Source: Paralithodes platypus
Taxonomy: Eukaryota; Arthropoda; Malacostraca; Decapoda; Lithodidae
Length of the DNA stretch: 64,000 bases
Reading direction: 5' to 3'
NCBI GenBank assembly: GCA_032716605.1
Contig: CM064480.1
Coordinates: forward strand, 46,034,400-46,098,399
Shown here: in pieces, positions 51,291 to 63,198 of the stretch
Layout of the letters: each line of letters opens with the position of its first letter
Position numbering within the stretch: position 1 is the first letter of the stretch
Notes under the pieces: generated by a model
Told to the model about the DNA's origin: nothing
Seen by the model: the letters and a program-made list of their open reading frames with translations, nothing else
Database searches by the model: none
Made by a program: the position numbers and the translations under genes

Positions 51291-51617
51291 CCACCCTCTG
51301 ATCGCCAATGATTATGCTCTGAGGTTTGTATTTGCTTATCTTATCCTGTGTATAAATGTAACCCTTACACCTGTTTCTATTGTATAATGACATTAAACAG
51401 GATTCATGATTTAAATACAAGGCTAGATATTTATCGGAAGTACGTATTTAGCTTCGGAAATCTAAAATATAATGTTTACACATATGGGATAGGGAGGAGG
51501 GAGGGAGGTATAAGAGGTGGACCGATGGAAGAGAAGAGAACCCCGATATACGAGATACATAGCTTCATAAGCGCGTATTGATCACTTTCATGCTATTATG
51601 TATGCATACAGAAGTAG
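51291..51617. other. No gene recognised
   Basis: AT-rich spacer with a short GGA-rich stretch near 51493-51515. Confidence 0.5.
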
Positions 51618-51621
51618 CAGG

Positions 51622-53402
51622 TGTGACGTTAACCACTCCGTTAGAACCGCATGGCTTGTCCTACAGTGACTCGCTAGGATCGCCAGGGCAGTGGATGTGG
51701 CTACAGTTTATGTATTAGGGTGTGCTTTATTTCATATGAAAGCTCGTGTCATGGGCAGTCCAGAAAGGCTCTTTGTTTTCATCCATGTCAAGGCTTTCTA
51801 TATTTAATTGTAAAGTATATGTTTTATCATTAACTAGTAATGATGGGATCTGGGAAAGAGAGAGAGAGTAGAACAGAGTGAGAGGGGGGCGCGCAGTGTT
51901 TTTGTCCCGCTTGATGACGTCACGGCTGGCTGCCTCGTGGGGGTTGGTTGAGGGAGGTCCTTACCATGTTGCTAGCTTCTTTGCTAGTGGCTAGAGGACT
52001 TGTTACCGCTTTACTTTGCGCGGTGAAAACTAGTCCCGGTATATATACAGGTTCCTCGCCACTCTCTCCCTCAGATCTGGTTTCTAGAACGCACCTCTCT
52101 TATCCCTTGATACCTGTTCCCCGAGCTGCACCTGAGAATCTTTTCCTCTGCCTATCCCTCTCATTTTCTATATCTTTCACCACCTTTTATTAATATTATA
52201 CCCCCTCTGGTTAACTCTGCAAAATCAGCTTCATGCTGGCCAGTTGTATTGTGCGTTAAGGTCTGATATAACCCATGTATGTTAGTTGTTAAGATAAGTT
52301 GATCACGAAGCATTGGTTGGCATTTATATTGTTTAGTACCGCTTCCTATAATTATTAGTGTTCTGCTGGATTAGATAATGCTAGACTAGGGGTCTGATAT
52401 TATAAGGTATTGTTTCCTATGAGTGCTGGCTATAGGAAAAAGCTGCACGACATACCTGAGAACTGGAGTTGATTGAGTAAATTCTAGTCTGTGTGCCATG
52501 CACGAATGAGGGCTTTTTGCCTATACCATTCTGCACTGTCCTAAGCTCGTTGTTTGTCTTTGAGGTACGCCAGGAGAACGCTTAATACTTCGGTATTAAG
52601 GTTTCTCAAGAGAGCTACCCTTCCCTATAACGTAATATTTGACGCACAGACTTGAGATTTGCACTAGGCTATGCGGCATGCCATGCACACCAGTATCTCG
52701 TATCATTGACTCTAGCTAGACTTTATCAATCATAGTAGACATTAAGTATATTAACCCAATTACTCTTTTTATGCATACCCATTTATGATTACACAAACAT
52801 TTCACAGCCTAGTTTGATGTATGGAGACACAAACGACTTAGGCTCTTTTTGTTGATAGGAATACTGCATTGTCGTGGCGATAATTATTGTTGTAGCGTTT
52901 AGGATATTCTTGGCCCCGACTGCATTATATATTCTGCCTTTTTGTGTGCATAGCCTGCACGAGCATTGTTCCGTTGCCTGCCTTTTTGGGTTCCATTTCC
53001 GATACGAGCATCTTTATAGCATCTAACATTTACAGAAGATTCCTTGTTAGTGTTGAAGGACTTTAGTGCACTTTCTTTCATGCAGGAGTGCCTGACATTT
53101 ATTGATTAAAGTAACGTAAGCTGTAACTTCTCTTACCACCTTACTTTGCATACCATAACCAAGCACCTTCGGTTATAGGTAGTAATAGGCTGTTTTCGCA
53201 TAACATTAAGCCTAGAATAGACGCACATTTATTGAGAGTTTGATAGCCTATTATTGCATATAGAACTCTGGAGAGTATTTGTGTTCTTTGTTCACTGGGA
53301 ATATACATCAGAGGTTGGAGCTAGCGCTTTCCGTTGTAGCATTTATGCCATTACTAGTCCAATGAATAAGAGCCCTGATATATTTGAACCTCAGTCGTAA
53401 CA
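51622..53402 (+). repeat. 5' LTR of element D
   Basis: 1,781 bp; starts TGTGACGTTAACC, ends CAGTCGTAACA. Confidence 0.93.
51915..52047 (+). promoter_or_regulatory. LTR promoter of element D: CRE and TATA box
   Basis: TGACGTCA at 51915-51922 and TATATATA at 52040-52047, followed about 30 bases later by CTCAGATC, as in C. Confidence 0.6.
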
Positions 53403-53404
53403 AA

Positions 53405-53414
53405 TGGCGACCTT
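53405..53414 (+). promoter_or_regulatory. Primer-binding site of element D
   Basis: TGGCGACCTT two bases after the LTR. Confidence 0.7.
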
Positions 53415-53621
53415 ACCTAGGATTTGGTGAACCTACATTTATTAGGAGGGAACATTTGTTGTTTTGGGGAATATTTTGCGGGGATCAGCAAGAATATATT
53501 TTTTTTTTGCAACATAGTATAGCCCTTGAGTATTTCCGAGAATTTTTGTGTGTATATTGAGGTATAAGAGTTTGGGGTGCTTCTTTTCTGAATATTGAGG
53601 TGGGAAATTTTTGTGAGCATC

Positions 53622-54988
53622 ATGTCTTATACCGGATCAGAGGAGAATGGAGACACAGTACGTAATGTCGAAACTGAGGAACAGCAGTATGATGATATGG
53701 TTAATCAGGTGAACTGTGAGGAGGATGCTAGGATATTTTTGCAATGGCCTGTTACTGCCGAGCGGTTGGAGGGTGTGAATCGGTACGGTCTTCAATGCCT
53801 GGCCACAGCTATCGGTCATGCGGTTACTAGCAGCATGACCAGGGATAACTTGATAACGTGTGTACTGGGCAGGGTGACTGGTGAGCGAGATGGGTTGAGT
53901 GCTCAGAGCCCTTCGGCCATGCTTCCCCTACACTCGACTCCCAGCTATCCCAGTAGTTTGCCGACCCCGGGTACGCTTCCGCAGTTGGGTGGTGACTGGC
54001 AGGGTGGGTTGCCCCTGGGGGGACCACCGGTAATTTCAAACATTGTAGCACCTTCACCTCCTCAAGGGTTATCTCCAGAATTATTGTTTAAGCTCGAATT
54101 AGCTAAGCTTTAGCATCAGCAGCAAATAGAATTAGCCAAGATAGATGAGAGAAAAAGTCACCAGCAAATAGAGCTAGGAAAAATCCAAGCTGAGTCGACT
54201 AAGTACTGTGCCGGCAGGGACGTAGAGAAGTCGCGAGTAGAGACAACGGGACAGCGACTTGGGGCTGGTAACTGTGCTCATGATCAATCTCTCGCACTTA
54301 TTGAAACTGGTTCCGGTGTTTGATGAGAGTGGTGTAACAGAATTTTTCTCACGCTTTGAGAAGAAGTGCCAGGAACATCAGTGGCCAGAAAATAAATGGG
54401 CAGCACTTGTATCCTCTAGATTAATAGGCAAGGGTCTTAAAGCCTACGATGCGTTACCTTTATAGTCATGTATTGTGTATGAGGATCTCAAGGAGGCTGT
54501 CCTGAGGGCTTACGAACTGCAACCAGAAACGTACCGTTTGAAGTTCCGGGGTGTAACTAAGGGAAGAGATAGCACCTTTTTGGAACACGCCCGGGACTTG
54601 TCCGATGCTATGGGGAACTGGCTCCGATCTGAGAAGGTCACAACATTTGATGAAATTAAGCAGTTAATGATGTTGGAGCAGTTCTTTAAGAGCACAGGCG
54701 GTGATCTAACTTTGAACTTGAAGGAGAAAAACCCAAAAACTCTAGTCGAAGCAGCAGAAATGGCTGATCGACGGCTGTCGTTGATTCGGGGTTGCGGGTC
54801 CTCACAGAAGTACGATGTAAGTGCTAAGGACCGTTATCCTCCCCCTCCCCGGAACAATGACACATTTAAACAGAACAGTCATGAAACTAAAACTGAATCC
54901 AAACCTTACACCACACCGTATGTGAAAAGTCAGGGGCCTTTTACATCACAGTATAAGCCGAAACCGAAATTTATGTGTTTTAGTTGCC
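53622..54988 (+). pseudogene. Gag of element D up to the MITE insertion
   Basis: ATG at 53622 starts MSYTGSEENGDT. The first frame is intact through the Pro-rich segment and ends at a TAG (54111-54113) just after KLELAKL, where element C has CAG. A two-base deletion near 54290 (TCTCTCG for TCTCTCTCG) shifts frame into LLKLVPVFDESGVTEFFSRF. A second TAG lies at 54463-54465 before CIVYEDLKEAVLRAYELQPE, which then runs through the capsid region to CFSCHQE, where the MITE begins. The parts match C closely. The protein cannot be made as written. Confidence 0.88.
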
Positions 54989-54996
54989 ACCAGGAG
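54989..54996. repeat. Left 8-bp target duplication of the hAT MITE (ACCAGGAG)
   Basis: Repeated exactly at 56764-56771. Confidence 0.95.
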
Positions 54997-56763
54997 CAGG
55001 GGCGTAGCTAGAGATTTGGAGGCCCAGGGGGCTTGGTGCCTGGAGGGGCCCTCTCCATGGTTTGCTTATTATAGAAGGGGGTGGGGGTGGCGAGCGAAGC
55101 GAGCCTAATCAGCGGGGGGGGGGTTCGGGGGGGCGCTGTAAGCCCCCCCCCCGAGAAAATTTTAGAATAATAATGCTACCTAGGTGCGTTTTGACGATAT
55201 CCATGACTCAATAGTGGGGTACTGGTAATAATTTAATATACAATTAATTATTATATCACCGTGATCTAATGGATTAGGAATACATGTACAATGGATGGTA
55301 CAATACTGTAAAACATATACCACTTTGATGAACTCTTTCTCTTTGTCGTTCATTAGGCATGTCTGAAATAAGAATATAAAATATAATACTAATAAAATAA
55401 TAACAAATAATAATGTACATGAAACGTGATAACATTAAAATATTATTTCAACCCCACCACTGGCGTTAGGAAGTTAAAATAGGCGTCATTGGTAGGCCTA
55501 ATCAAGCTATGCATTACCTCAAATCTCAATACTGGGGGCCTCTTCTTGAGAACCCCAGTAACTTGTTAGAAAGCTTACCAACGTTTGCACCTGACCCTGG
55601 ACCAGCCAAAGGGCTAGATTAACCTACAAACGAGTATTCAATGCTCACAACTGTGTTCCTTCTTATTTCACAGTTCCTGGGCTTGATATGTACAGCCACC
55701 ATAGCCTATATATATGGAAGGCGTATGGTAGCATAAATAAAAGTGCTCCAGTCTAAATTTGAAAGAATGAGTCATAGTGCTCATAGCCTAACCAAGGTAG
55801 CCTACACTCTACACCATTAATGTTGCCTCGCTATGCTCTATTTTAGCTGATGTATTGCACCCATACTTAATTGACTAATATTAAACGACTATGCATCTTT
55901 TTCACGATAAAGCTAAGGTTTAGTAAGACCATAAACATTGTATAGGCTATGTTAGGCCCCCTACAGTTCGAGAAAAAAATATGAGACCAAAACATAGGCC
56001 TACAAATTTCAAGGCCTAAATATTTAGCACTTTAGAAGTTTAGCCTACTCTACAAATATCTTCGATACCACTCAACTTTCTCACAAGGTTAAGTACATAT
56101 GAAGTACATACATAAGTACATCTATGAAATATAGCTATTGATTTGACCATTACAGTTCACGAAAAAGAAAATATTACCGAAATTTTTGGTTCATATATTT
56201 ATATATAATTGTATGTAGGCCTAATCTTCGATTATACACTCAACTTACTAACAATCACCATGTTTCTTGTTGTCAAATTAGGCTATATCTTATTATTCCT
56301 TTACACATGCTTACGAAAAACACAGTATATTAACCAACTGCCAAACTCAATAGTGCTATTTTGTAATGTATATAGTGTATAAAAAAAAAAAGAAAAAGAA
56401 AAGTATAATCATCAGGCCTACCTATAGGCAGTGTGTCCTAAGCAAGTGGCGGGTAGGAGGCTAGGAGCGAGAGCGACGATGTTTCCCCTTGCACCGCCAA
56501 ATCAATACTGATGGAGTGATCGTTATTTTTCTAATTTTAAATACCCATGACGTCGCAGGATAGAAGAAAAGAAAGAGGTTAAATCAGAAAACACACATGG
56601 TGTTTATTTTACTCATTAATAATATTACTTATGTATACAGTATATACTATTAGTATAATTAATATTATTTTCAGATCCATTTGGGGGCCCCCTTCTCTTG
56701 GGGGCCCGGGGGGGCGATTTCAAAGAGCCCCCTCCCGCCCCCCCCCCCTTAGCTACGCCACTG
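54997..56763. mobile_element. Non-autonomous hAT-type element, copy 1 (in gag of element D)
   Basis: 1,767 bp with ends CAGGGGCGTAGCTA and, in inverse, CAGTGGCGTAGCTA, and an 8-bp duplication ACCAGGAG, all typical of hAT. G/C-rich runs lie just inside both ends (GGCGAGCGAAGCGAGCC near 55089; G- and C-runs near 56695-56750), with an AT-rich non-coding interior. Its second copy, inverted, is at 61459-63190. No transposase remnant seen. Confidence 0.92.
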
Positions 56764-56771
56764 ACCAGGAG

Positions 56772-58906
56772 GGTCATAAGGCAAATGAGTGCCCTAGTCG
56801 ACCTCCTCCGGCAGCCGTGTCTTTTGCTCACGGCATTGGAGTGTTCAAGAGGACATCGGAGTTTGTTAGAGGCATTTCTTCCGAGGTAAATACACTGCCA
56901 GTGCAGAAGGATCCGGAAGGCTTATTCCCTGTCCGTGATGCCTTTAGTGACCACAGGGGACTCGGTTGTGTGGAGTGGGTGGGTAGAAGACATGAGGTGA
57001 GAATTTTGGGTGACACTGGGGCATCGCAAACACTGTTGAGAAATTTCACTGGTAAACCTGTCAATAAGGCGCGGGTGGTTGTGGTTCAGGGAGTTAATGC
57101 GACAAGGTCATACCCGCTTGTAAGAATGAAGGTGGAAGTTGATGGTGTGACTTGTGGTCTGGATGTAGGAATTGTGGAGAAGTTACCTGTTGGGGACGTC
57201 GACCTCCTTTTTGGCAACGACTTTGCGGGGCCTACTTCTGAGGCTCCACCCTTAGTCGTTGTCGAGAAGCCGGCCGATGTGAGTAGGGAGGAGCAGGAGT
57301 GGGTTGAGAAGTGTCCGGGGCAGCCTATGGCGTGTGTTGTCACCGAAGATCCTGCATCCAGGGAGTCACATTCTGGTCAACAGTCTTTAGATCAGCGGAG
57401 GAAGGGTACCGAGAAGGGGTTGAAAGTTGATGCGGTTGAGAGTTTAGTATCAACGGACCTTCTCGGGGACTCATTATTAGGACCACATTTCGAGTCTGGA
57501 GAAGACCCAGTAACTGTTCCTGAAAAGGCAGAGGATGGGATTAAAAAGACGAAAGAGTTGAAGGAGGACAGTGATGCACAGTCGGGAGATGTAGCGACAA
57601 GGTACCCTGACGCGTACCCTATGAGAAATGGGTCGGCGAAGACGGTGGTCCGAAGCTTGCTAGTGTATTTTTCCCGGTATGGTTACCCGCAGGGGATTCG
57701 GTCAGTCCAGGGACCCAACTTCACTTCTAGCCTCTTTGTTCAAGCAATGCTGCAGCATGAGATTGTTGGGGTTGTGTCATCTGCGTATCATCCGGAGAGC
57801 CAGGGTGTGTTAGAGCGATGGCACTCAGCCTTGAAATCTGTGCTTCGTTGTTGTTGCTTTGAGAGTGAGAAGGATTGGGATCTTGGCCTGCCATGTGTTT
57901 TGTTTGCTGTGCGGGAGGTACCTGGGGAGAGTTTGGGATTCAGCCCTAATGAGCTCGTCTTTGGACACCGTGTCAGAGGGCCTCTCCATATGGTTGAAGA
58001 AGTATGGGAGGGCGCAGAAAAACCTTGTTCTATGCTCAAGTGTGTCCTCAACAGTCGAGAACGGATGTTGCGCAGTCTGGAGTTGGCTGGCCGTAATTTG
58101 ACTAGCTCTCAGGCCCTCAGGAAGGACAGGTACGACCTCAAGGTTGAACTCAGGGAGTTGCACGTGGGTCAGGAGGTGTTGATTCTACTGCCCCTTGTAG
58201 GTCACCCCTTATCCGTGAAGTACGCTGGTCCTTATAGGGTGGTGGAGGAGCTATCAGACCTGGATTACTTGGTAGCCACTCCAGACAGACAGAAGCGCAA
58301 TCAGTTATGTCATGTTAATCCCATGAAGGAGTATGGGAGGCACCCCCCTGAGCCTCTCACTGTGCCTGTGATGACGTTTAGCAGTCAAGGTGGAGAAGGA
58401 GAACGGGACAGTCAAGCTCAGGTGGAGGATAACTGGAAGGATAAGAAGTTCAAATGGGCGCCTGAGTGTGAGAAGGTGTTTAGAGAAGTAAAACACCTGT
58501 TGTGCACTCACCCGATCCTCAGGGCCCCTGACTTTAGCCTACCTTTCCAACTAGCAACGGAGGCTAGTGGTGTGGGGGCTGGTGCCGTCCTTGTGGAAAA
58601 GGACGATGATGGGCTGGAGCATCCTGTTAGTTTCTGCTCGGAGAAGTACAATTCGGCCCAGGGGAGCTGCTGGCGGTTGTGCTTGCGCTGGGGCATTTCG
58701 AGGTCTATGTTCCAGCCTATGGTCCGGTCGTTGTAGTTTACCCAGATCATCACCCTCTCAAGTTCTTGGACCAGTTTCACAATCGGAATATGAGGCTGAC
58801 CAGGTGGTCACTAAGGTTATTGGTATATAACCTGGACATACGCCATATTGCCGGTTGTGACAACGTGGTTGCAGATGGTCGTTCAAGGGTATATGATCCT
58901 GGGTAG
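56772..58906 (+). pseudogene. Zinc knuckle end, protease, truncated integrase and RNase H of element D
   Basis: The frame resumes after the MITE with GHKANECPSRPP, completing the CCHC knuckle. Protease shows GDTGASQTLL and LLFGNDFAG. Integrase begins at DVATRYPDAYPMRNG and has SVQGPNF with Val for the second catalytic Asp, then GVLERWH and AGPYRVV. RNase H follows directly (FKWAPECEKVF, ATEASGVG with Glu for Asp). A 22-bp deletion between GAGCTGCT direct repeats near 58665-58675 shifts frame; the tail (LALGHFEVYVPAYG to VADGRSRVYDPG) continues in another frame to 58906. The shared changes with C show common descent after loss of reverse transcriptase. Confidence 0.88.
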
Positions 58907-59380
58907 ATTGACACACGGGTAGCCTCCTGCTTTAGTTTGAATAGTATTTTGCGCTTGGTGCTTGTTGGCTCGCGGTTGTAGCCCAGCGTATTGGGTCGTA
59001 AAGCAGGAGTTGAGCGTTTGGTATAGAAGAAAAAACTAGGCTTGCCCCTATAGTGCAGCCGAAATAAACAAATTAAAAACATAAAAATCAAATAAAAACT
59101 CTTTCTTTGATAGTTGAATTTTTTCAGTATGTTATAGCAGTAATTCTGAGTTGCACTCCTCTCAGAATGCTGGGCTAGAGAAGCTCGCTCTTGAGGAGCA
59201 TAACTACATATAATTTAACCTATTGTGTTGGGGAGGGTTATAATTTTGTAAAATGTTTTGTTGAGGAACTGTGCCAGATATTTTACTGCCGCTGGGTGAT
59301 GGGAAGTAGAGATATAGCATGGGTTCTAACCATCAGATTTTTGTGAGCCTTGGGGTCTCTGAGAAAAATCTTGGGGGGGG
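58907..59380 (+). other. 3' untranslated region and polypurine tract of element D
   Basis: Matches 36769-37245 of C; ends TTGGGGGGGG next to the LTR. Confidence 0.75.
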
Positions 59381-61157
59381 TGTGACGTTAACCACTCCGT
59401 TAGAACCGCATGGCTTGTCCTACAGTGACTCGCTAGGATCGCCAGGGCAGTGAATGTGGTTACAGTTTATGTATTAGGGTGTGCTTTATTTCATATGAAA
59501 GCTCGTGTCATGGGCAGTCCATGGGTTTTCACCCATGTCAAGGCTTTATATATTTAATTGTAAAGTATATATTTTATCATTAACTAGTAATGATGGGATC
59601 TGGGAGAGAGAGAGAGAGTAGAACAGAGTGAGAGGGGGGCACGCAGTGTTTTTGTCCCGCTCGATGACGTCACGGCTGGCTGCCTCGTGGGGGTTGGTTG
59701 AGGGAGGTCCTTACCATGTTGCTAGCTTCTTTGCTAGTGGCTAGAGGACTTGTTACCGCTTTACTTTGCGCGGTGAAAACTAGTCCCGTCCCGGTATATA
59801 TACAGGTTCCTCGCCACTCTCTCCCTCAGATCTGGTTTCTAGAACGCACCTCTCTTATCCCTTGATACCTGTTCCCCGAGCTGCACCTGAGAATCTTTTC
59901 CTCTGCCTATCCCTCTCATTTTCTATATCTTTCACCACCTTTTATTAATATTATACCCCCTCTGGTTAACTCTGCAAAATCAGCTTCATGCTGGCCAGTT
60001 GTATTGTGCGTTAAGGTCTGATATAACCCATGTATGTTAGTTGTTAAGATAAGTTGATCACGAAGCATTGGTTGGCATTTATATTGTTTAGTACCGCTTC
60101 CTATAATTATTAGTGTTCTGCTGGATTAGATAATGCTAGACTAGGGGTCTGATATTATAAGGTATTGTTTCCTATGAGTGCTGGCTTTAGGAAAAAGCTG
60201 CACGACATACCTGAGAACTGGAGTTGATTGAGTAAATTCTAGTCTGTGTGCCATGCACGAATGAGGGCTTTTTGCCTATACCATTCTGCACTGTTCTAAG
60301 CTCATTGTTTATCTTTGAGGTACCCCAGGAGAACGCTTAATACTTCGGTATTAAGGTTTCTCAAGAGAGCTACCCTTCCCTATAACGTAATATTTGACGC
60401 ACAGACTTGAGATTTGCACTAGGCTATGCGGCATGCCATGCGCACCAGTATCTCGTATCATTGACTCTAGCTAGACTTTATCAATCATAGTAGACATTAA
60501 GTATATTAACCTAATTACTCTTTTTATGCATACCCGTTTATGATTACACAAGCATTTCGCAGCCTCGTTTGATGTATGGAGACACAAACGACTTAGGCTC
60601 TTTTTGTTGATAGGAATACTGCATTGTCGTGGCGATTATTATTGTTGTAGCATTTAGGATATTCTTGGCCCCGACTGCATTATATATTCTGCCTTTTTGT
60701 GTGCATAGCCTGCACGAGCATTGTTCCGCTGCCTGCCTTTTTGGGTTCCATTTCCGATACGAGCATCTTTATAGCATCTAACATTTACAGAAGATTCCTT
60801 GTTAGTGTTGAAGGACTTTAGTGCACTTTCTTTCATGCAGGAGTGCCTGACATTTATTGATTAAAGTAATGTAAGCTGTAACTTCTCTTACCACCTTACT
60901 TTGCATACCATAACCAAGCACCTTCGGTTATAGGTAGTAATAGGCTGTTTTCACATAACATTAAGCCTAGAATAGACGCACATTTATTGAGAGTTTGATA
61001 GCCTATTATTGCATATAGAACTCTGGAGAGTATTTGTGTTCTTTGTTCACTGGGAATATACATCAGAGGTTGGAGCTAGCGCTTTCCGTTGTAGCATTTA
61101 TGCCATTACTAGTCCAATGAATAAGAGCCCTGATATATTTGAACCTCAGTCGTAACA
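59381..61157 (+). repeat. 3' LTR of element D
   Basis: 1,777 bp, full length; CRE at 59665-59672, TATATATA at 59795-59802. It differs from the 5' LTR by few changes, including a short deletion near 59520. Confidence 0.93.
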
Positions 61158-61161
61158 CAGG

Positions 61162-61450
61162 ACACATATGTCAAGAGTGAACACCAATAACTTAATCCAT
61201 ACACAGTAAAAAAGACGGAAATAATATCGTACATACGAAGTGATGGAATGGGTATGGGGGGAGTGTGTATGACAGTTCGTCGCTAGATAGGTGTGTGTGT
61301 GTGCTTGTGTGATGGTCTTGTGTAGCTATGTGTGTGCTTGTTTGAGTGTTGCTATAGGCTACTCATTAGTTATCTCTCTCTCTCTCTCTCTTATTTATCG
61401 CTGTCTTCCTTACGATTACGACATACTGTACTAGTGCATGAGAACAGGAA
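61162..61450. other. (GT)n-rich spacer and first piece of LINE-tail array block 2
   Basis: TGTGTG-rich text at 61290-61350, (CT)n at 61375-61391, then TTATTTATCGCTGTCTTCCTTAC as in 49108-49130, running into the hAT element. Confidence 0.65.
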
Positions 61451-61458
61451 ATAGGGAG
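61451..61458. repeat. Left 8-bp target duplication of hAT MITE copy 2 (ATAGGGAG)
   Basis: Repeated exactly at 63191-63198. Confidence 0.95.
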
Positions 61459-63190
61459 CAGTGGCGTAGCTAAGGGGGGGGGGGGGGGCGGGGGGGGGCT
61501 GTTTGAAATCGCCCCCCGGGCCCCCAAGAGAAGGGGGCCCCCAAATGGATCTGAAAATAATATTAATTATACTAATAGTATATACTGTATATATAAGTAA
61601 TATTAATAATGAGTAAAATAAACACCATGTGGTTTTCTGATTTAACCTCTTTCTTTTCTTCTATCCTGCGACGTCATGGGTATTTAAAATTAGAAAAATA
61701 ACGATCACTCCATGATCCATCAGTATTGATTTGGGGGTGCAAGGGGAAACATCGTCGCTCTCGCTCCTAGCCTCCTACCCGCCACTTGCTTAGGACGCAC
61801 TGCCTATAGGTAGGCCTAATGATTATACTTTATATACATTACAAAATAGCACTATTGAGTTTGACAGTTGGTTAATATACTGTGTTTTTCGTAAGTATGT
61901 GTAAAGGAATAATAAGATATAGCCTAATTTTACAACAAGAAACATGGTGATTGTTAGTAAGTTGAGTGTATAATCGAAGATTAGGCCTACATACAATTAT
62001 ATATAAATATATGAACCAAACATTTCGGTAATATTTTCTTTTTCGTGAACTGTAATGGTCAAATCGATAGCTATATTTCATAGATAACCTATGTACTTAA
62101 CCTTGTGAGAAAGTTGAGTGGTATCGAAGATATTTGTAGAGTAGGCTAAACTTCTAAAGTGCTAAATATTTAGGCCTTGAAATTTGTAGGACTATGTTTT
62201 GGTCTCATATTTTTTCTCGAACTGTAGGGGGCCTAACATAGCCTATACAATGTGTATGGTCTTACTAAACCTTAGCTTTATCGTGAAAAAGATGCATAGT
62301 CGTTTAATATTAGTCAATTAAGTATGGGTGCAATACATCAGCTAAAATAGAGCATAGAGAGGCAACATTAATGGTGTAGAGTGTAGGCTACCTTGGTTAG
62401 GCTATGAGCACTATGACCCATTCTTTCAAATTTAGACTCTGGATCACTTTTATTTATGCTACCATACGCCTTCCATATAGGCTATAGGCTATGGTGGCTG
62501 TACATATCAAGCCCAGGAACTGTGAAATAAGAAGGAACACAGTTGTGAGCATTGAATACTCGTTTGTAGGTTAATCTAGTCCTTTGGCTGGTTCAGGGTC
62601 AGGTGCAAACGTTGGTAAGCTTTCTAACAAGTTACTGGGGTTCTCAAGAAGAGGCCCCCAGTATTGAGATTTGAGGTAATGCATAGCTTGATTAGGCCTA
62701 CCAATGACGCCTATTTTAACTTCCTAACGCCAGTGGTGGGGTTGAAATAATATTTTAATGTTATCACGTTTCATGTACATTATTATTTGTTATTATTTTA
62801 TTAGTATTATATTTTATATTCTTATTTCAGACATGCCTAATGAACGACAAAGAGAAAGAGTTCATCAAAGTGGTATATGTTTTACAGTATTGTACCATCC
62901 ATTGTACATGTATTCCTAATCCATTAGATAAGGTGATATAATAACTAATTGTATATTAAATTATTACCAGTACCCCACTATTGAGTCATGGATATCGTCA
63001 AAATGCACCTAGGTAGCATTATTATTCTAAAATTTTCTCGGGGGGGCTCACAGCGCCCCCACGAACCCCCCCAGCTGATTAGGATCGCTTCGCTCGCCAC
63101 CCCCACCCCCTTCTATAATAAGCAAACCATGGAGGGGGCCCCTCCAGGCACCAAGCCACCTGGGCCTCCAAATCTCTAGCTACGCCCCTG
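61459..63190. mobile_element. Non-autonomous hAT-type element, copy 2 (inverted relative to copy 1)
   Basis: 1,732 bp; starts CAGTGGCGTAGCTA with long G-runs, ends TAGCTACGCCCCTG. Reverse-complement similarity to 54997-56763 extends over the full length with scattered differences. It is inserted in the LINE-tail array. Non-coding; the short frame at 62988-63179 lies over the C-rich terminal part and is not a gene. Confidence 0.92.
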
Positions 63191-63198
63191 ATAGGGAG

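Larger units (their letters stand above)
51622..61157 (+). mobile_element. LTR retrotransposon D, sister of C, with a nested hAT MITE
   Basis: Bounded by full LTRs (51622-53402 and 59381-61157) and the 4-bp duplication CAGG (51618-51621, 61158-61161). Same internal plan as C: gag, protease, truncated integrase, RNase H; reverse transcriptase absent with the same junction. A 1,767-bp MITE sits in the gag zinc knuckle. The coding region has further stops and frameshifts, so this copy is dead. The two LTRs are nearly identical, pointing to a recent insertion. Confidence 0.9.
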
